From Luteimonas cucumeris (GTDB lineage: Bacteria; Pseudomonadota; Gammaproteobacteria; Xanthomonadales; Xanthomonadaceae), in assembly GCF_007830035.1 (NCBI RefSeq), contig NZ_VLKN01000001.1, positions 186,001 through 250,000 on the forward strand: a stretch of DNA of 64,000 bases. The letters run 5' to 3'. Positions within the stretch are counted from its first letter, which is position 1. Each line of letters starts with the position of its first letter. The notes under the pieces were generated by a model, which was not told the origin of the DNA, did not search any database, and saw only the letters and a program-made list of their open reading frames with translations. Shown here one piece after another: positions 54,738 through 63,658 of the stretch. Both the position numbers and the translations under genes were made by a program.

Positions 54738-56363
54738 TTACGGCACATCCCGGGGATACAGGACGAGCATGCGCCGCACCACGCCGTTGCTCCAGCCGAA
54801 GCCGTCCTGCAGCGGATATTCGCCACCGCCACCGCCGCGTGGGCCGTCGGCGTCGTACTTCTCGACCAGCTTGTGTTCGCGCGCGAACACGGCCTGCACG
54901 TTGTCGAGGAAGTTCGTGGCGATCTCCTGCGCCAACGCATCGTGGCCGTAGTCGCGCAGGCCGGACACGGCGATCCATTGCAGCGGCGCCCAAACGTTGG
55001 GCGCATCCCATTGCTGGCCGGTTTCCACGGTGGTCGTTGTCAGGCCGCCGGGACGCAGCAGTTCGCGGCGCACGGCTTTGGCGGTGCTGGCGGCGCGTTC
55101 GGGCGAGGCGATGCCGGTGAACAACGGATACAGCGTGGCTGCGGTGAGTGCATCGCGTCGCTGCCCGCGCCGCCAGTCATGGTCGGTGTAGTAGCCACGC
55201 GGATGCCACAGATGCGTCTCGATCGCGAGCTTGCGGCGCGCGGCGCGGTCGCTGAACTCGCGCGTGCAGTTGGGCTGTGCATCCAGCGCGCAGATGCGGG
55301 CGATGGTGGTTTCCAGGTGATGCAGCAGGCTGTTGAGGTCGACCGGCACGATCGCGGTGGTGCGGATGGTTTCCAGGCGACGACCGTCGTCGAGCCAGCG
55401 GCTGGAGTAGTCCCAGCCGCTCTCGGCGCCGGCGCGCAGCTCGCGCCAGACTTCGTGCGGGGAACGCTGCGGCGCGGCGGCGGCGGTGGCGCTATCGTGC
55501 AGGAAGGCTTCCGGGCGCGGCGTGTCGCGGTCGTCCCAGTAGCAGTTGAGCAGGCTGCCGTCGCGCAGCCGCACCGCGCGGCGCGTCGCATCGCCGGGCG
55601 CGAGGGTTTCGCTGCCGGCCATCCAGAAGGCGTGTTCGCGCTTGAGTTGCGGCAGGTAGCGGCGCAGTACGTCATCGTCGCCATCGGCCACCAGTTCGAC
55701 CATGTGCGAGAAGAACGGCGGCTGTGAGCGGCTGAGGTAGTAGCTGCGGTTGCCGTTGGGAATGTGGCCGTAGGTGTCGATCAGCCAGGCGAAGTTGTCG
55801 AGCATGCTGCGTGCCAGGTCGCGACGCCCGCTGTCGACGAGGCCGAGCATGGTGAAGTAGGAGTCCCAGTAGTAGATCTCGCGGAAACGGCCGCCCGGCA
55901 CCACGTACTCGTGCGGCAGAGGCAACAGGCTGCCGTGCGGCGCGTCGGCGTCGTCGCTACGGGTGAGCAGCGGCCACAGCGCGTCGATATGCGCGCGCAG
56001 GTTGGGCTGCGGAGTGACCTGCGCGGTGTGCGCGGGCTGCGGCAACGCGAAGTGTTTGTCGACGAAACGGCGCAGGTCGAAGTCCGGCTGCGCGTGTTGC
56101 GCGAGGTATTCGCTGCGTATCGTTTCAGGCGCGGCCCGCGGGATGGCATCTGCGAACAGTTTCTGGTCGTCGAACAGCTGCGCTTCCTGCACCGCGGCGA
56201 ACAGTTGTGGCCAGGCTTCGTCTGGTGGAACCGGCGGGACGGCACGCGTGCTGGAAGGCGCTTCCGGTGCAGGCGCCCGTTGCAGCTGCGGCGTGCAGGC
56301 ACCGGCCAGCAGCGCCAGCAGCAGTGGGAGCAGGAACCGGAGCGGGCGCGGATCGCGCTGCAT
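54738..56363 (-). CDS. treA: Periplasmic alpha,alpha-trehalase (GH37), predicted lipoprotein
   Basis: A 541-residue glycoside hydrolase that splits trehalose into two glucose. Trehalase signature 1 is PGGRFREIYYWDSYFTMLGL near residue 156 and signature 2 is QWDAPNVWAPLQ near 450. The C-terminal GGGGGEYPLQDGFGWSNGV is also conserved. The start has a lipobox-like LAGAC at Cys23, so the enzyme may be anchored to the outer membrane, unlike soluble E. coli TreA. It is divergent from the MpaB-like gene with 71 bases between. Confidence 0.93.
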   Translation of the reverse strand: MQRDPRPLRFLLPLLLALLAGACTPQLQRAPAPEAPSSTRAVPPVPPDEAWPQLFAAVQEAQLFDDQKLFADAIPRAAPETIRSEYLAQHAQPDFDLRRFVDKHFALPQPAHTAQVTPQPNLRAHIDALWPLLTRSDDADAPHGSLLPLPHEYVVPGGRFREIYYWDSYFTMLGLVDSGRRDLARSMLDNFAWLIDTYGHIPNGNRSYYLSRSQPPFFSHMVELVADGDDDVLRRYLPQLKREHAFWMAGSETLAPGDATRRAVRLRDGSLLNCYWDDRDTPRPEAFLHDSATAAAAPQRSPHEVWRELRAGAESGWDYSSRWLDDGRRLETIRTTAIVPVDLNSLLHHLETTIARICALDAQPNCTREFSDRAARRKLAIETHLWHPRGYYTDHDWRRGQRRDALTAATLYPLFTGIASPERAASTAKAVRRELLRPGGLTTTTVETGQQWDAPNVWAPLQWIAVSGLRDYGHDALAQEIATNFLDNVQAVFAREHKLVEKYDADGPRGGGGGEYPLQDGFGWSNGVVRRMLVLYPRDVP

Positions 56364-56434
56364 GCGGACAGCATACCCGTTGATATGAGCGCCCTTTGGG
56401 CGCTGTCAGGTGGCCATCCCATAAGATGGATGGC

Positions 56435-57376
56435 ATGTCGAGGCTGCATCGCAATCTGGCCGCATCGATCGCAGCGCCGATCCGGCGCTGGGTGCTGGAC
56501 GCGTTCCCGCGTGGGCAGAGCGGCATCGAATACGACGTGCCGTTGGGCGATCCGGGCCTGTTCGGACCGGATAGCGTCACCTGGCGTGTGCATGCCGAGT
56601 TTCCCGGCATGCTCGCCGGTGGATTGTGCGCGCTGATGTTGCAGGTATTGCATCCGCGTGCGCTGGCCGGCGTGTACGAACACTCCAGTTTTCGCGATGA
56701 CCTCGTCGGCCGGCTGCGGCGCACCACCGCTTTCGTTGCCGGCACTACTTACGCGCCGCGTGTCGAGGCGGAGAAGCTGATCGCGCGCGTGGATGCGATC
56801 CACGCCAGGGTGCGCGGTGTGCTGGCCGATGGCAGCGCTTACGCAGCCGACGATCCGGAGCTGCTCACCTGGGTCCACGTGACCGAGGCCTACGGCTTCC
56901 TCGAAGGCTGCCGACGCTACTGCCGCGACATGTCCGAGGCCATGATCGACCGCTACTACGACGAGGCGCGGCGCGTGGCCGAGGCGCTCGGCGCGCGCGA
57001 CGTGCCGGCGTCGCAGGCGCAGGTGCACGCGTATTTCGAACATGTGCGTCCGCAGCTGCGCGTGGATGCGCGCTCGCGCGAGGTGCTGGCCGTGCTCGGC
57101 GCGATCCGCTTGCCGGTGCCGATGGCCGGGGTGTCGCGCGACCTGTTCCTCGGGGCCGGCGCGGCGTTGTTGCCGGCATGGGCCTGTGAACTGCTCGGGC
57201 GCACGCCGCTGCAGCGCATGGGCGATAGCGCCGCCGCGCGTGCGCTGCATGCGCTGGCGCCGCTGTTCCGGGCGGCGTTGCCGGACGGCGTGGCACCGCG
57301 GGCCTGCCGGAGGGTGGGGATGGAACCTGAGATCCTGAACGAGTGGCCCGTGCAATCGGCCGCTGATACACCCTAG
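56435..57376 (+). CDS. MpaB-like (DUF2236) oxygenase family protein
   Basis: A 313-residue protein of the latex-clearing/MpaB family. VTWRVHAEFPGMLAGGLCALMLQVLHPRALAGV near residue 40-75 and WVHVTEAYGFLEGCRRY near 148 hold the conserved His and Arg that bind haem or catalyse oxidation in relatives. No signal peptide. Substrate unknown. ATG 56435 is used; ATG 56426 is three codons upstream. Confidence 0.83.
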   Translation: MSRLHRNLAASIAAPIRRWVLDAFPRGQSGIEYDVPLGDPGLFGPDSVTWRVHAEFPGMLAGGLCALMLQVLHPRALAGVYEHSSFRDDLVGRLRRTTAFVAGTTYAPRVEAEKLIARVDAIHARVRGVLADGSAYAADDPELLTWVHVTEAYGFLEGCRRYCRDMSEAMIDRYYDEARRVAEALGARDVPASQAQVHAYFEHVRPQLRVDARSREVLAVLGAIRLPVPMAGVSRDLFLGAGAALLPAWACELLGRTPLQRMGDSAAARALHALAPLFRAALPDGVAPRACRRVGMEPEILNEWPVQSAADTP

Positions 57377-57481
57377 AAGGACTGTCCATTCGCGCGAGGG
57401 CCGGCATTTCGCAGATGGAATGCAGCAGGTCGCCATGGGCGCTCGCGTGAAATGCTGCAATGCACAATAATATGTTCCTTG

Positions 57482-58699
57482 ATGGATGCCATTTCCGCAC
57501 ACCCCGTTGCCCCGACCCTTCGGCTCGCACCGCGCCACGTGACGCTGGTGCTGTTCGCGCTGGCGATGGGCGGCTTCGCCATCGGCACCAGCGAGTTCGC
57601 GGTGATGGGCTTGATGCCGGACATCGCGCGCGGGCTGGGGATCAGCGAGCCGCAGGTCGGGAACGTGATCAGCGCCTACGCGCTGGGCGTGGTGGTCGGG
57701 GCGCCGTTGCTGGCGATCCTCGGCGCGCGGCTGCGGCGGCGCACGTTGCTGCTGGTCCTGATGGCGTTCTATGCGCTGGGCAACATCGCCAGCGCGCTGT
57801 CGCCGAGCTACCACGCGATGCTGCTGTTCCGTTTCATCGCCGGCCTGCCGCATGGCGCCTACTTCGGCGTGGCGGCGCTGGTGGCGGCGTCGATCAGTCC
57901 GCCGGAGCAGCGTGGCGTGGCGGTCAGCCGGGTGCTGTTGGGATTGGCGATCGCCTTGCTGGTCGGCAATCCGCTGGCGACGTGGCTGGGACAGGTGTTC
58001 GAGTGGCGCGTGGCATTCGCGCTGGTCGCGGTGATCGCGACGCTGACGGTGCTGATGATCGCGCGCACGCTGCCGCCGGATCCGGCCGAGGCGCCGCAGG
58101 ACGTGATGCGCGAACTGCGCGATTTCAACCGCAGGCCGGTGTGGCTGGCACTGGGCATCGGCGCGATCGGTTTTGCCGGCATGTTCTGCGTCTTCAGCTA
58201 TCTGGCGCCGACGCTGGTACACGTGACCGGCGTGTCGGAGGCGTGGGTGCCGTTTGCGCTGGTGGCATTCGGCGTCGGCGGCATCCTCGGCAACCTGGGC
58301 GGCGGCTGGCTGTTCGACCGCCTGCAGTTCCGTGCGGTACCGGTGTTGCTGCTGTGGTCGGTGTTGCTGCTGCTGGTGTTTCCATTCGCCGCGCATTCGC
58401 CGTGGGCGGTGCTGCCGGCGGTGGTCGCCGTCGGCACGATGGGCGCGCTGGCGCCGGTGCTGCAGGCGCACCTCATGGATGTCGCCAAGGGCGCGCAGAC
58501 GCTGGCGGCGGCCTCGAACCATTCCGCGTTCAACGCGGCCAATGCGCTCGGACCCTGGCTGGGCGGCATAGCGATCACCGCCGGCCACGGCTGGACCTCG
58601 ACCGGCTACGTCGGCGCGGTCACCGCGATAGGTGGTTTGCTGTTATATGCGTGGGCCAGTCGCGATGCGCGGCGGCTGCAGCTTTGCGAGGCGCAATAG
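57482..58699 (+). CDS. MFS transporter, DHA1/AraJ-like
   Basis: A 405-residue major facilitator with twelve predicted helices. GGFAIGTSEFAVMGLMPDIARGLG near residue 30 is the typical AraJ/YdhP start. GARLRRRTLLLVLM near 80 is loop 2-3 motif A and HSAFNAANALGPWLGG near 350 is the C-terminal motif. It probably exports sugars or drugs. The TAG stop lies in a degenerate family 2 REP (58688-58714). ATG 57482 is preceded by no clear ribosome-binding site. Confidence 0.88.
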   Translation: MDAISAHPVAPTLRLAPRHVTLVLFALAMGGFAIGTSEFAVMGLMPDIARGLGISEPQVGNVISAYALGVVVGAPLLAILGARLRRRTLLLVLMAFYALGNIASALSPSYHAMLLFRFIAGLPHGAYFGVAALVAASISPPEQRGVAVSRVLLGLAIALLVGNPLATWLGQVFEWRVAFALVAVIATLTVLMIARTLPPDPAEAPQDVMRELRDFNRRPVWLALGIGAIGFAGMFCVFSYLAPTLVHVTGVSEAWVPFALVAFGVGGILGNLGGGWLFDRLQFRAVPVLLLWSVLLLLVFPFAAHSPWAVLPAVVAVGTMGALAPVLQAHLMDVAKGAQTLAAASNHSAFNAANALGPWLGGIAITAGHGWTSTGYVGAVTAIGGLLLYAWASRDARRLQLCEAQ

Positions 58700-58714
58700 G
58701 CGAAGCACGCTGCG
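58688..58714 (+). repeat. Degenerate REP, family 2, overlapping an MFS stop codon
   Basis: GAGGCGCAATAGGCGAAGC resembles AGGGCGCAATAAGCGAAGC of the intact copies at 58758 and 61030. The stop TAG of the MFS gene (58697-58699) is the CAATAG of this repeat. Confidence 0.6.
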
Positions 58715-58757
58715 TGGTTGGTTTTCCTGGGCGTGGATGGGTGCCACCTGCGATTCG

Positions 58758-58845
58758 CAGGGCGCAATAAGCGAAGCGCATTGCGCCGCAGGGGTTGCGT
58801 GGCGATTGGGTTCGGCGCATTACGCCTGCGGCTAATGCGCCCTAC
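58758..58845. repeat. REPIN, family 2
   Basis: Left half CAGGGCGCAATAAGCGAAGC followed by GCATTGCGCC, right half inverted and ending ATGCGCCCTAC, about 20 bases apart. Between the MFS gene and the hydrolase-LuxR gene. Confidence 0.9.
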
Positions 58846-58958
58846 ATGTCCGGTAATCGTGATGGGCGGCGACATTGGCCGCCGGCGCCGTGCGATCGCG
58901 TAACCAGCAACGTGTGCGCCGGGCGTATCCTGCGGTCGGGCCGGCTGCCAGGGCGGTA

Positions 58959-60035
58959 ATGAAGCAGAGCGTCCGCTATGTCGTCAGCAACGATCAGGTC
59001 CAGCTCGCCTGGGCCGAGATCGGGCGCGGGCCGCCGCTGGTCAAGGCGGCGACCTGGCTGACCCACCTGCAGTACGACCTGGACAGTCCGGTCTGGGCGC
59101 ATTGGGTGCGTTTCCTGGGCGAACACTTCCGCTACATCCGCTACGACGAGCGTGGCTGCGGCATGTCCGACTGGAATGCCGGCGAGCTGGCGCTGCCGCG
59201 CTGGGTCGAGGACCTGGAAACGGTGATCGATGCGGCCGGCATCGACCGGCCGGTCGCGCTGCTGGGCATCAGCCAGGGCGCGGCGACCGCGATCCGCTAT
59301 GCGGTGCGGCATCCGCGCCGCGTCTCGCACCTGATCTTGTACGGCGGCTACGCGGTCGGCGGACTGCGCGACGACGATCCGGCGCGCGCCGCGCTGTTCC
59401 GCGCGGTGATGGAGGTGGCGGCACTGGGCTGGGGCAGCGACAACCCGGCGTTCCGGCGACTATTCGCGGAACGCTTCGTGCCCGAAGGCAGCGCCGAGCA
59501 GCTGGCGTGGTTCAACGAACTGTGCCGGCGCACCACCTCGTCGGCGAATGCGGCCGCGCTGCTGCAGGCACGCGGCAACATCGACGTGCGCGACCAGCTC
59601 GAACAGGTGCGGGTGCCGACCCTGGTGCTGCATGCCGGCCGCGACCAGGTCGCGCCGCTGGCGCAGGGCCGATTGCTGGCCAGCCGCATTCCCGGTGCAC
59701 GCTTCATCCAGCTGGATTCGTGCAACCACGTGCTGCTGGAACACGAACCGGCCTGGCGCGAATTCCAGGATGCGGTGCTGTCCTTCACCGGACTGGCGCG
59801 GCGCGATGCGCGTGCCGACGCCGGCAGCCCGGCACGCAGCGCGGTGCTGACCGCGCGCGAGCGTGCGGTGCTGTCGCTGCTGTGCGAGGGCCGCAGCAAT
59901 GCGCAGATCGGCTGGCAGCTGGGCATCGCCGAGAAGACCGTGCGCAACCACGTCTCCAGCCTGTACCGGAAGCTGGGCGTGCGCAGCCGCGCCGAGGCCA
60001 TCGTGCGCGTGCACGGACGGCGCGACGCTTCGTAG
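58959..60035 (+). CDS. Alpha/beta hydrolase fused to a LuxR-type DNA-binding domain
   Basis: A 358-residue protein. Residues 1-275 are an alpha/beta hydrolase with nucleophile elbow GISQG (Ser105), oxyanion region near TWLTHLQYD, DERGCGMSDW near 63, acid in HAGRDQVAP near 227 and His in CNHVLLEHEP near 257. Residues about 295-355 are a LuxR helix-turn-helix (LTARERAVLSLLCEGRSNAQIGWQLGIAEKTVRNHVSSLYRKLGV). It may sense an ester or lactone by hydrolysing or binding it. The TAG stop lies in a family 1 REP. ATG 58959 starts the hydrolase fold. Confidence 0.9.
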   Translation: MKQSVRYVVSNDQVQLAWAEIGRGPPLVKAATWLTHLQYDLDSPVWAHWVRFLGEHFRYIRYDERGCGMSDWNAGELALPRWVEDLETVIDAAGIDRPVALLGISQGAATAIRYAVRHPRRVSHLILYGGYAVGGLRDDDPARAALFRAVMEVAALGWGSDNPAFRRLFAERFVPEGSAEQLAWFNELCRRTTSSANAAALLQARGNIDVRDQLEQVRVPTLVLHAGRDQVAPLAQGRLLASRIPGARFIQLDSCNHVLLEHEPAWREFQDAVLSFTGLARRDARADAGSPARSAVLTARERAVLSLLCEGRSNAQIGWQLGIAEKTVRNHVSSLYRKLGVRSRAEAIVRVHGRRDAS

Positions 60036-60066
60036 GATGGTTTGAGCCGAAGGCGATACCCATCAG
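60031..60066 (+). repeat. REP element, family 1, overlapping a gene end
   Basis: CGTAGGATGGTTTGAGCCG followed by GCGATACCCATCA. The TAG at 60033-60035 is the stop codon of the hydrolase-LuxR gene. Confidence 0.8.
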
Positions 60067-60113
60067 GGAGGCTGCTCGATCGAACAAGTTCGGGCCATGG
60101 GCGCGGTGCGTCC

Positions 60114-60165
60114 AACCGGGACATTTGTCCCGGTTCGCGCAAAAACCTCGGCGAAAACCGGGACA
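60114..60165. promoter_or_regulatory. Palindrome with third half-site upstream of mddA
   Basis: AACCGGGACA and TGTCCCGGTT at 60114-60135 are exact inverted arms separated by TT. A further half-site, ACCGGGACA, follows at 60157-60165. The centre GGACATTTGTCC recurs at 63556-63567. It lies 98 bases before the mddA start. The site looks like an operator for a dimeric regulator; which one is unknown. Confidence 0.55.
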
Positions 60166-60232
60166 AGGTTCCCATCGCGGCGGCCGGCGCCGCGGCGCAG
60201 GCTTGCGTCGTCTCTTTGATGAGGATCGAGCG

Positions 60233-61012
60233 ATGTTCCGTGTCTTCGCCTTACTGTACGGCACCGCGAGCTATGCGGTATTCCTGCTGGCGTTCCTGTA
60301 TGCGATCGGATTCGTCTCAGGCGTGGCGGTCCCCAAGCACGTCGACAACGGCACGCCGACCGCGTTGCCGTTGGCGCTGGCCATCAACCTCGCCCTGCTC
60401 TCGCTGTTCGCGGTGCAGCACAGCGGCATGGCGCGGCCCGCGTTCAAGCGCTGGTTCACGCGCTACGTGCCGGCGTCGATCGAGCGCAGTACCTTCGTGC
60501 TGGCCAGCAGCCTGGTGCTGGTGCTGCTGTACTGGCAGTGGCGGCCATTGCCGGCGCTGGTCTGGAACGTCGAGTCCGAAGCCGCGCGCTGGCTGCTGCA
60601 CGGCCTGGCCGCATTGGGCTGGGTGCTGGTGCTGGCCAGCACGTTCCTGATCGATCATTTCGATCTGTTCGGACTGCGCCAGACGTGGCGCGCCGCACTC
60701 GGTCGCGGGCCGACGCCGGCCGCGCCATTCGTGACGCGCGCGCTGTACCGCATCGTGCGCCACCCGATCATGCTCGGCTTCCTGATCGCGTTCTGGGCGA
60801 CGCCGACGATGACCATGGGCCACCTGCTGTTCGCGCTGGTGACCACCGGTTACATCCTGGTCGCGGTGAAGTACCTGGAAGAACGCGACCTGGTCGCGCA
60901 ATACGGCGACACCTACCGCGACTACCAGCGCCGCGTGCCGATGCTGCTGCCGTGGCGGCGTCCGCGCGCTGGTACGCAACCGGTGTCCGCGCGCCAACCG
61001 GGATCGGTGTAG
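60233..61012 (+). CDS. mddA: Methanethiol S-methyltransferase (MddA-like, NnrU/isoprenylcysteine family)
   Basis: A 259-residue membrane protein with about six helices. RALYRIVRHPIMLGFLIAFWATPTMTMGHLLFA near residue 165 and VAVKYLEERDLVAQYGDTYRDYQRRVPM near 215 are the RHP and ERDL blocks of membrane methyltransferases; the N-terminal AVQHSGMARPAFKRW near 60 is typical of MddA, which makes dimethyl sulfide from methanethiol. Assignment to that activity is by family. GAGGAT lies about eight bases before ATG 60233. Confidence 0.82.
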   Translation: MFRVFALLYGTASYAVFLLAFLYAIGFVSGVAVPKHVDNGTPTALPLALAINLALLSLFAVQHSGMARPAFKRWFTRYVPASIERSTFVLASSLVLVLLYWQWRPLPALVWNVESEAARWLLHGLAALGWVLVLASTFLIDHFDLFGLRQTWRAALGRGPTPAAPFVTRALYRIVRHPIMLGFLIAFWATPTMTMGHLLFALVTTGYILVAVKYLEERDLVAQYGDTYRDYQRRVPMLLPWRRPRAGTQPVSARQPGSV

Positions 61013-61028
61013 AGCGAAACCGCGCAGC

Positions 61029-61124
61029 AGCGTAGGGCGCAATAAGCGAAAGCGCATTGCGCCGCAGGCATGGTTTTCAGCGATTGCATGTGGCGCATTA
61101 CGCCTTCGGCGAATGCGCCCTACG
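61029..61124. repeat. REPIN, family 2
   Basis: Left half CGTAGGGCGCAATAAGCG, right half inverted and ending AATGCGCCCTACG, with about 25 bases between. Its right edge abuts the TAA stop of the serine-hydrolase gene at 61125-61127, so it lies between two convergent gene ends. Confidence 0.9.
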
Positions 61125-62336
61125 TTATTTGCCGAGCGCGAGTTCTTCCTCGATGGCGGCGAAGGCGGAATGCTTGCCGGGCTCAGCATCGGGCAGGCCG
61201 GTGGCGAAATAGGTGACGCCGGTGCCGGCCTTGCGGTCGACCCACAGTCCGGATAGCACGCCGTACGCGGAACCGGAGTGGCCGACGCGGGCGATGCCGT
61301 CGCCGAAAGGATCGTCGCGGCAACCGTCTCGCGGCGTGGCCAGCGTCTGCGTGGCCAGACCGTAGCGGCACGTGGCGCCGCGCTCGGCCTGGCTGCTGGC
61401 GTCTTCTTCGGCGGTCAGACCGTTGCCGGGCGCGTAGGTCCACACCGGCTGCAGCAGTGTCTGCACCGATTCCGGCTTGAGCAGGCGCACGCCATCGACT
61501 TCGCCATCGCCCAGCAGCAGGCGTCCGACTTTCGCCAGACCGTTCGCCGAGATGCGCAGTCCACCCTGCGGCGAAAACAGCGAGCCATTCGCACCGGCAC
61601 GCCACTGCGACAGGTCGCAGCTGCCGTCGCGCGCGGTGTTGACCGGGCAATCCGGCCTGCGGCCGTGATGGTCGTCGCGCACCGGTTTGCGCTCGGCGTC
61701 GTATTGCACGACCGCGCGCGCGGCGGTGGCATCGTCGCAGCTGGCCCAGTTGAAGCAGGCCTCGACATGCAGCGGCTTCAGCACCAGCCGATCCATCAGC
61801 AGGTCGAAGCGTTCGCCGGTAGCCTTTTCCATCACCGCGGCGACCAGCGGGAAATTGAGATTGGTGTAGCGGAAGAACGTGCCCGGCGCATGCGCCGTGT
61901 CCCAGGCGCGCGGATCGTCGAGGATGTCCTGCACCTTGCCGTCCAGTGGCACCGCGTAATAACCAGCCGCGTCGGTCAGGCTGGAGCGATGCGACAGCAG
62001 CAGGCGCAGCGTGATCGGCGTGTCCAGATGCGCGGGATTGCGCAGCCGGAAACCGAGCAGTTCCGATACGTCGGCATCGAGGTCGAGCTTGCCGGCTTCG
62101 ACCAGTCGCATCACGCCGATCGCGGTGACCAGCTTGGAAATCGAGGCGATCCGCACCGGGTCGTCCGCCGTGATCCTGCGCGCAGCGGCGACATCGGCCA
62201 GGCCTTCGACCTGTGTCGCGGTGATGCCTTCGCGGTCGAAGGCGACGCGCGTGGTGGCCACCGGTTCGGCGGCGATGACGCCGCCGGCAGCGGCCGAGGT
62301 GAGCAGCAGCAGGCAGGAACACAGGTGTTGCAGCAT
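61125..62336 (-). CDS. Serine hydrolase, beta-lactamase/class C family
   Basis: A 403-residue secreted protein, signal peptide ending VIAAE near residue 23. The catalytic SxxK is SISK (Ser65-Lys68), YTNLNF near 158 is the YxN motif, and VGHSGSAYG near 360 is the HSG triad in place of KTG. Likely a peptidase or esterase of the class C fold, such as a D-aminopeptidase; nothing suggests a real beta-lactamase. ATG 62336 gives the signal peptide; an upstream in-frame ATG at 62399 does not. Confidence 0.88.
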   Translation of the reverse strand: MLQHLCSCLLLLTSAAAGGVIAAEPVATTRVAFDREGITATQVEGLADVAAARRITADDPVRIASISKLVTAIGVMRLVEAGKLDLDADVSELLGFRLRNPAHLDTPITLRLLLSHRSSLTDAAGYYAVPLDGKVQDILDDPRAWDTAHAPGTFFRYTNLNFPLVAAVMEKATGERFDLLMDRLVLKPLHVEACFNWASCDDATAARAVVQYDAERKPVRDDHHGRRPDCPVNTARDGSCDLSQWRAGANGSLFSPQGGLRISANGLAKVGRLLLGDGEVDGVRLLKPESVQTLLQPVWTYAPGNGLTAEEDASSQAERGATCRYGLATQTLATPRDGCRDDPFGDGIARVGHSGSAYGVLSGLWVDRKAGTGVTYFATGLPDAEPGKHSAFAAIEEELALGK

Positions 62337-62505
62337 GGGCGGGCTCCGCAGCGTGACAGGACGGCAGCGTAACCCGGACATGCGTTGCCGGCACCGCACG
62401 AGCGGTCAGGAAGGTTCTGGTATGGTCTGATCGTCTCTCGCCCTTCGCCCGTTCGCGGCAGGCGCCCGCGATCACCCGATCGCTTCTTTCCGAGGTTCCC
62501 GAATC

Positions 62506-62934
62506 ATGGCCCACACCCACGCACCGGGGCTGGTGCTTCACATGTATCCCGAAGTTCTGCTCAAATTCGGTGCCAGCCATACGGTCGAGCCGCAGGATGC
62601 GGTCGCCGCGCAACACTATTTCGTGTGCCTGTCCGCCGATGCCAGCGAAGGCCTGTGGACGCCGCTGTACCAGACCCGTGGCGACCATCGCCTGGCGATT
62701 CCCGAAGCCGCCAAGGCCGGACATGCGCGATGGACGCGCGGCACGTCGTACTACGATCCGGACGAGTTGTGGCGGATTCCGCACAAGGCCGCGCAACGTG
62801 GCGCGGCGGCGGCAATGGACCAGTCCGGGCCGAAATCGGCGAACACCGTGGCGCTGCCGTCGGTACCCAGCCGTGCGCAGTTTCCTTCGGACACGGCGTT
62901 CCGCGGTACTGCGCACGACCGCGGGTTGGGCTGA
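62506..62934 (+). CDS. Hypothetical protein
   Basis: A 142-residue protein beginning MAHTHAPGLVLHMYPEVLLK. No signal peptide or membrane helix. A Trp-Tyr-rich centre (GLWTPLYQTRGDHRL, RWTRGTSYYDPDELWRIP) suggests a small soluble fold. GAGG at 62492-62495 is a reasonable ribosome-binding site and the codon use resembles the neighbours, so I consider it real. I recognise no family. Confidence 0.65.
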   Translation: MAHTHAPGLVLHMYPEVLLKFGASHTVEPQDAVAAQHYFVCLSADASEGLWTPLYQTRGDHRLAIPEAAKAGHARWTRGTSYYDPDELWRIPHKAAQRGAAAAMDQSGPKSANTVALPSVPSRAQFPSDTAFRGTAHDRGLG

Positions 62935-62983
62935 GCGGCGGGCTTCGGCCCGGCATCTCCCGCATGGATGGCGGCGGCGGCCG

Positions 62984-63424
62984 TCAAGCTGACATCAATG
63001 CGTCGTAGCGGCGCTGCATTTCCTCGGGACTGACTTCTTCGATGCTGTGCCCGATCAGCCAGCGATGGCCGAACGGATCGAACACGCTGCCGCCGCGCTC
63101 GCCGTAGAACGCATCGCTCGGCGGTCGATCCATGCGTGCACCGGCGGCGACGGCGCGCTCGATGGCGGCGTCGGCATCGTCGACGTGCAGGTGGATGGTC
63201 ACCGATGACGGCGCGCCGGGCTGCGGTGCGGCGATGCCGCATTCCGGATACTCGTCGCACAGCATCACCGTGGTGCCGCTGAAATCCAGCTCGGCGTGGC
63301 CGATGCGGCCGCCGGGTTCGGTGAGGCGGAATTTTTCCGTCGCACCGAAGGCGCGGATGTAGAAATCGATGGCGCGCGCCGAATCCGCGACGCAGAGGTA
63401 GGCGAAGACTTCGTGGATGGCCAT
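62984..63424 (-). CDS. VOC family protein (glyoxalase/bleomycin-resistance fold, PhnB-like)
   Basis: A 146-residue protein with the paired beta-alpha-beta-beta-beta modules. YLCVADSARAIDFYIRAFGATEKFRL opens module 1, and GERGGSVFDPFGHRWLIGHSIEEVSPEEMQRRYDAL closes module 2 in PhnB style. Metal and substrate are unknown. GAGGAC lies five bases before ATG 63424 and supports this start. It is divergent from the last gene with 234 bases between. Confidence 0.88.
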   Translation of the reverse strand: MAIHEVFAYLCVADSARAIDFYIRAFGATEKFRLTEPGGRIGHAELDFSGTTVMLCDEYPECGIAAPQPGAPSSVTIHLHVDDADAAIERAVAAGARMDRPPSDAFYGERGGSVFDPFGHRWLIGHSIEEVSPEEMQRRYDALMSA

Positions 63425-63554
63425 GGCGGTGTCCTCAGGGTGGGCAGGGCGGACGATAGCGCGGCGGTGGTGGGCGGTCTTGTAGAAAACGGCGGCCATC
63501 CGATCCAGCCATGGCAAGTGCCATCGGCGCACGTCGCCGGCGATTGGCGGCAGT

Positions 63555-63568
63555 TGGACATTTGTCCA
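63555..63568. promoter_or_regulatory. Second palindrome with GGACATTTGTCC core
   Basis: TGGACATTTGTCCA is a perfect palindrome apart from its central TT. Its centre is the 12-base core also found upstream of mddA. It lies 91 bases upstream of the last gene's ATG and 130 from the VOC start, in their divergent gap. Probably the operator of one or both. Confidence 0.5.
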
Positions 63569-63658
63569 TACTGGCTGCGTGCGCGTCGTCAGGGGGAAAA
63601 GCGACGGAGCTGCTGTCACGCGCGCGCCATCACATCTCAACGGAGAGAGATTCGACTC

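Noticed and set aside
55781-58588. Open frame of 935 codons on the minus strand across trehalase, MpaB and MFS genes
   Set aside because: It covers three well-supported genes and is rich in Arg, His and Gln, the typical composition of a shadow frame.
61125-62336. Class C beta-lactamase conferring resistance
   Set aside because: The HSG motif in place of KTG and the overall sequence fit the broad serine-hydrolase group; there is no ampR or similar neighbour.
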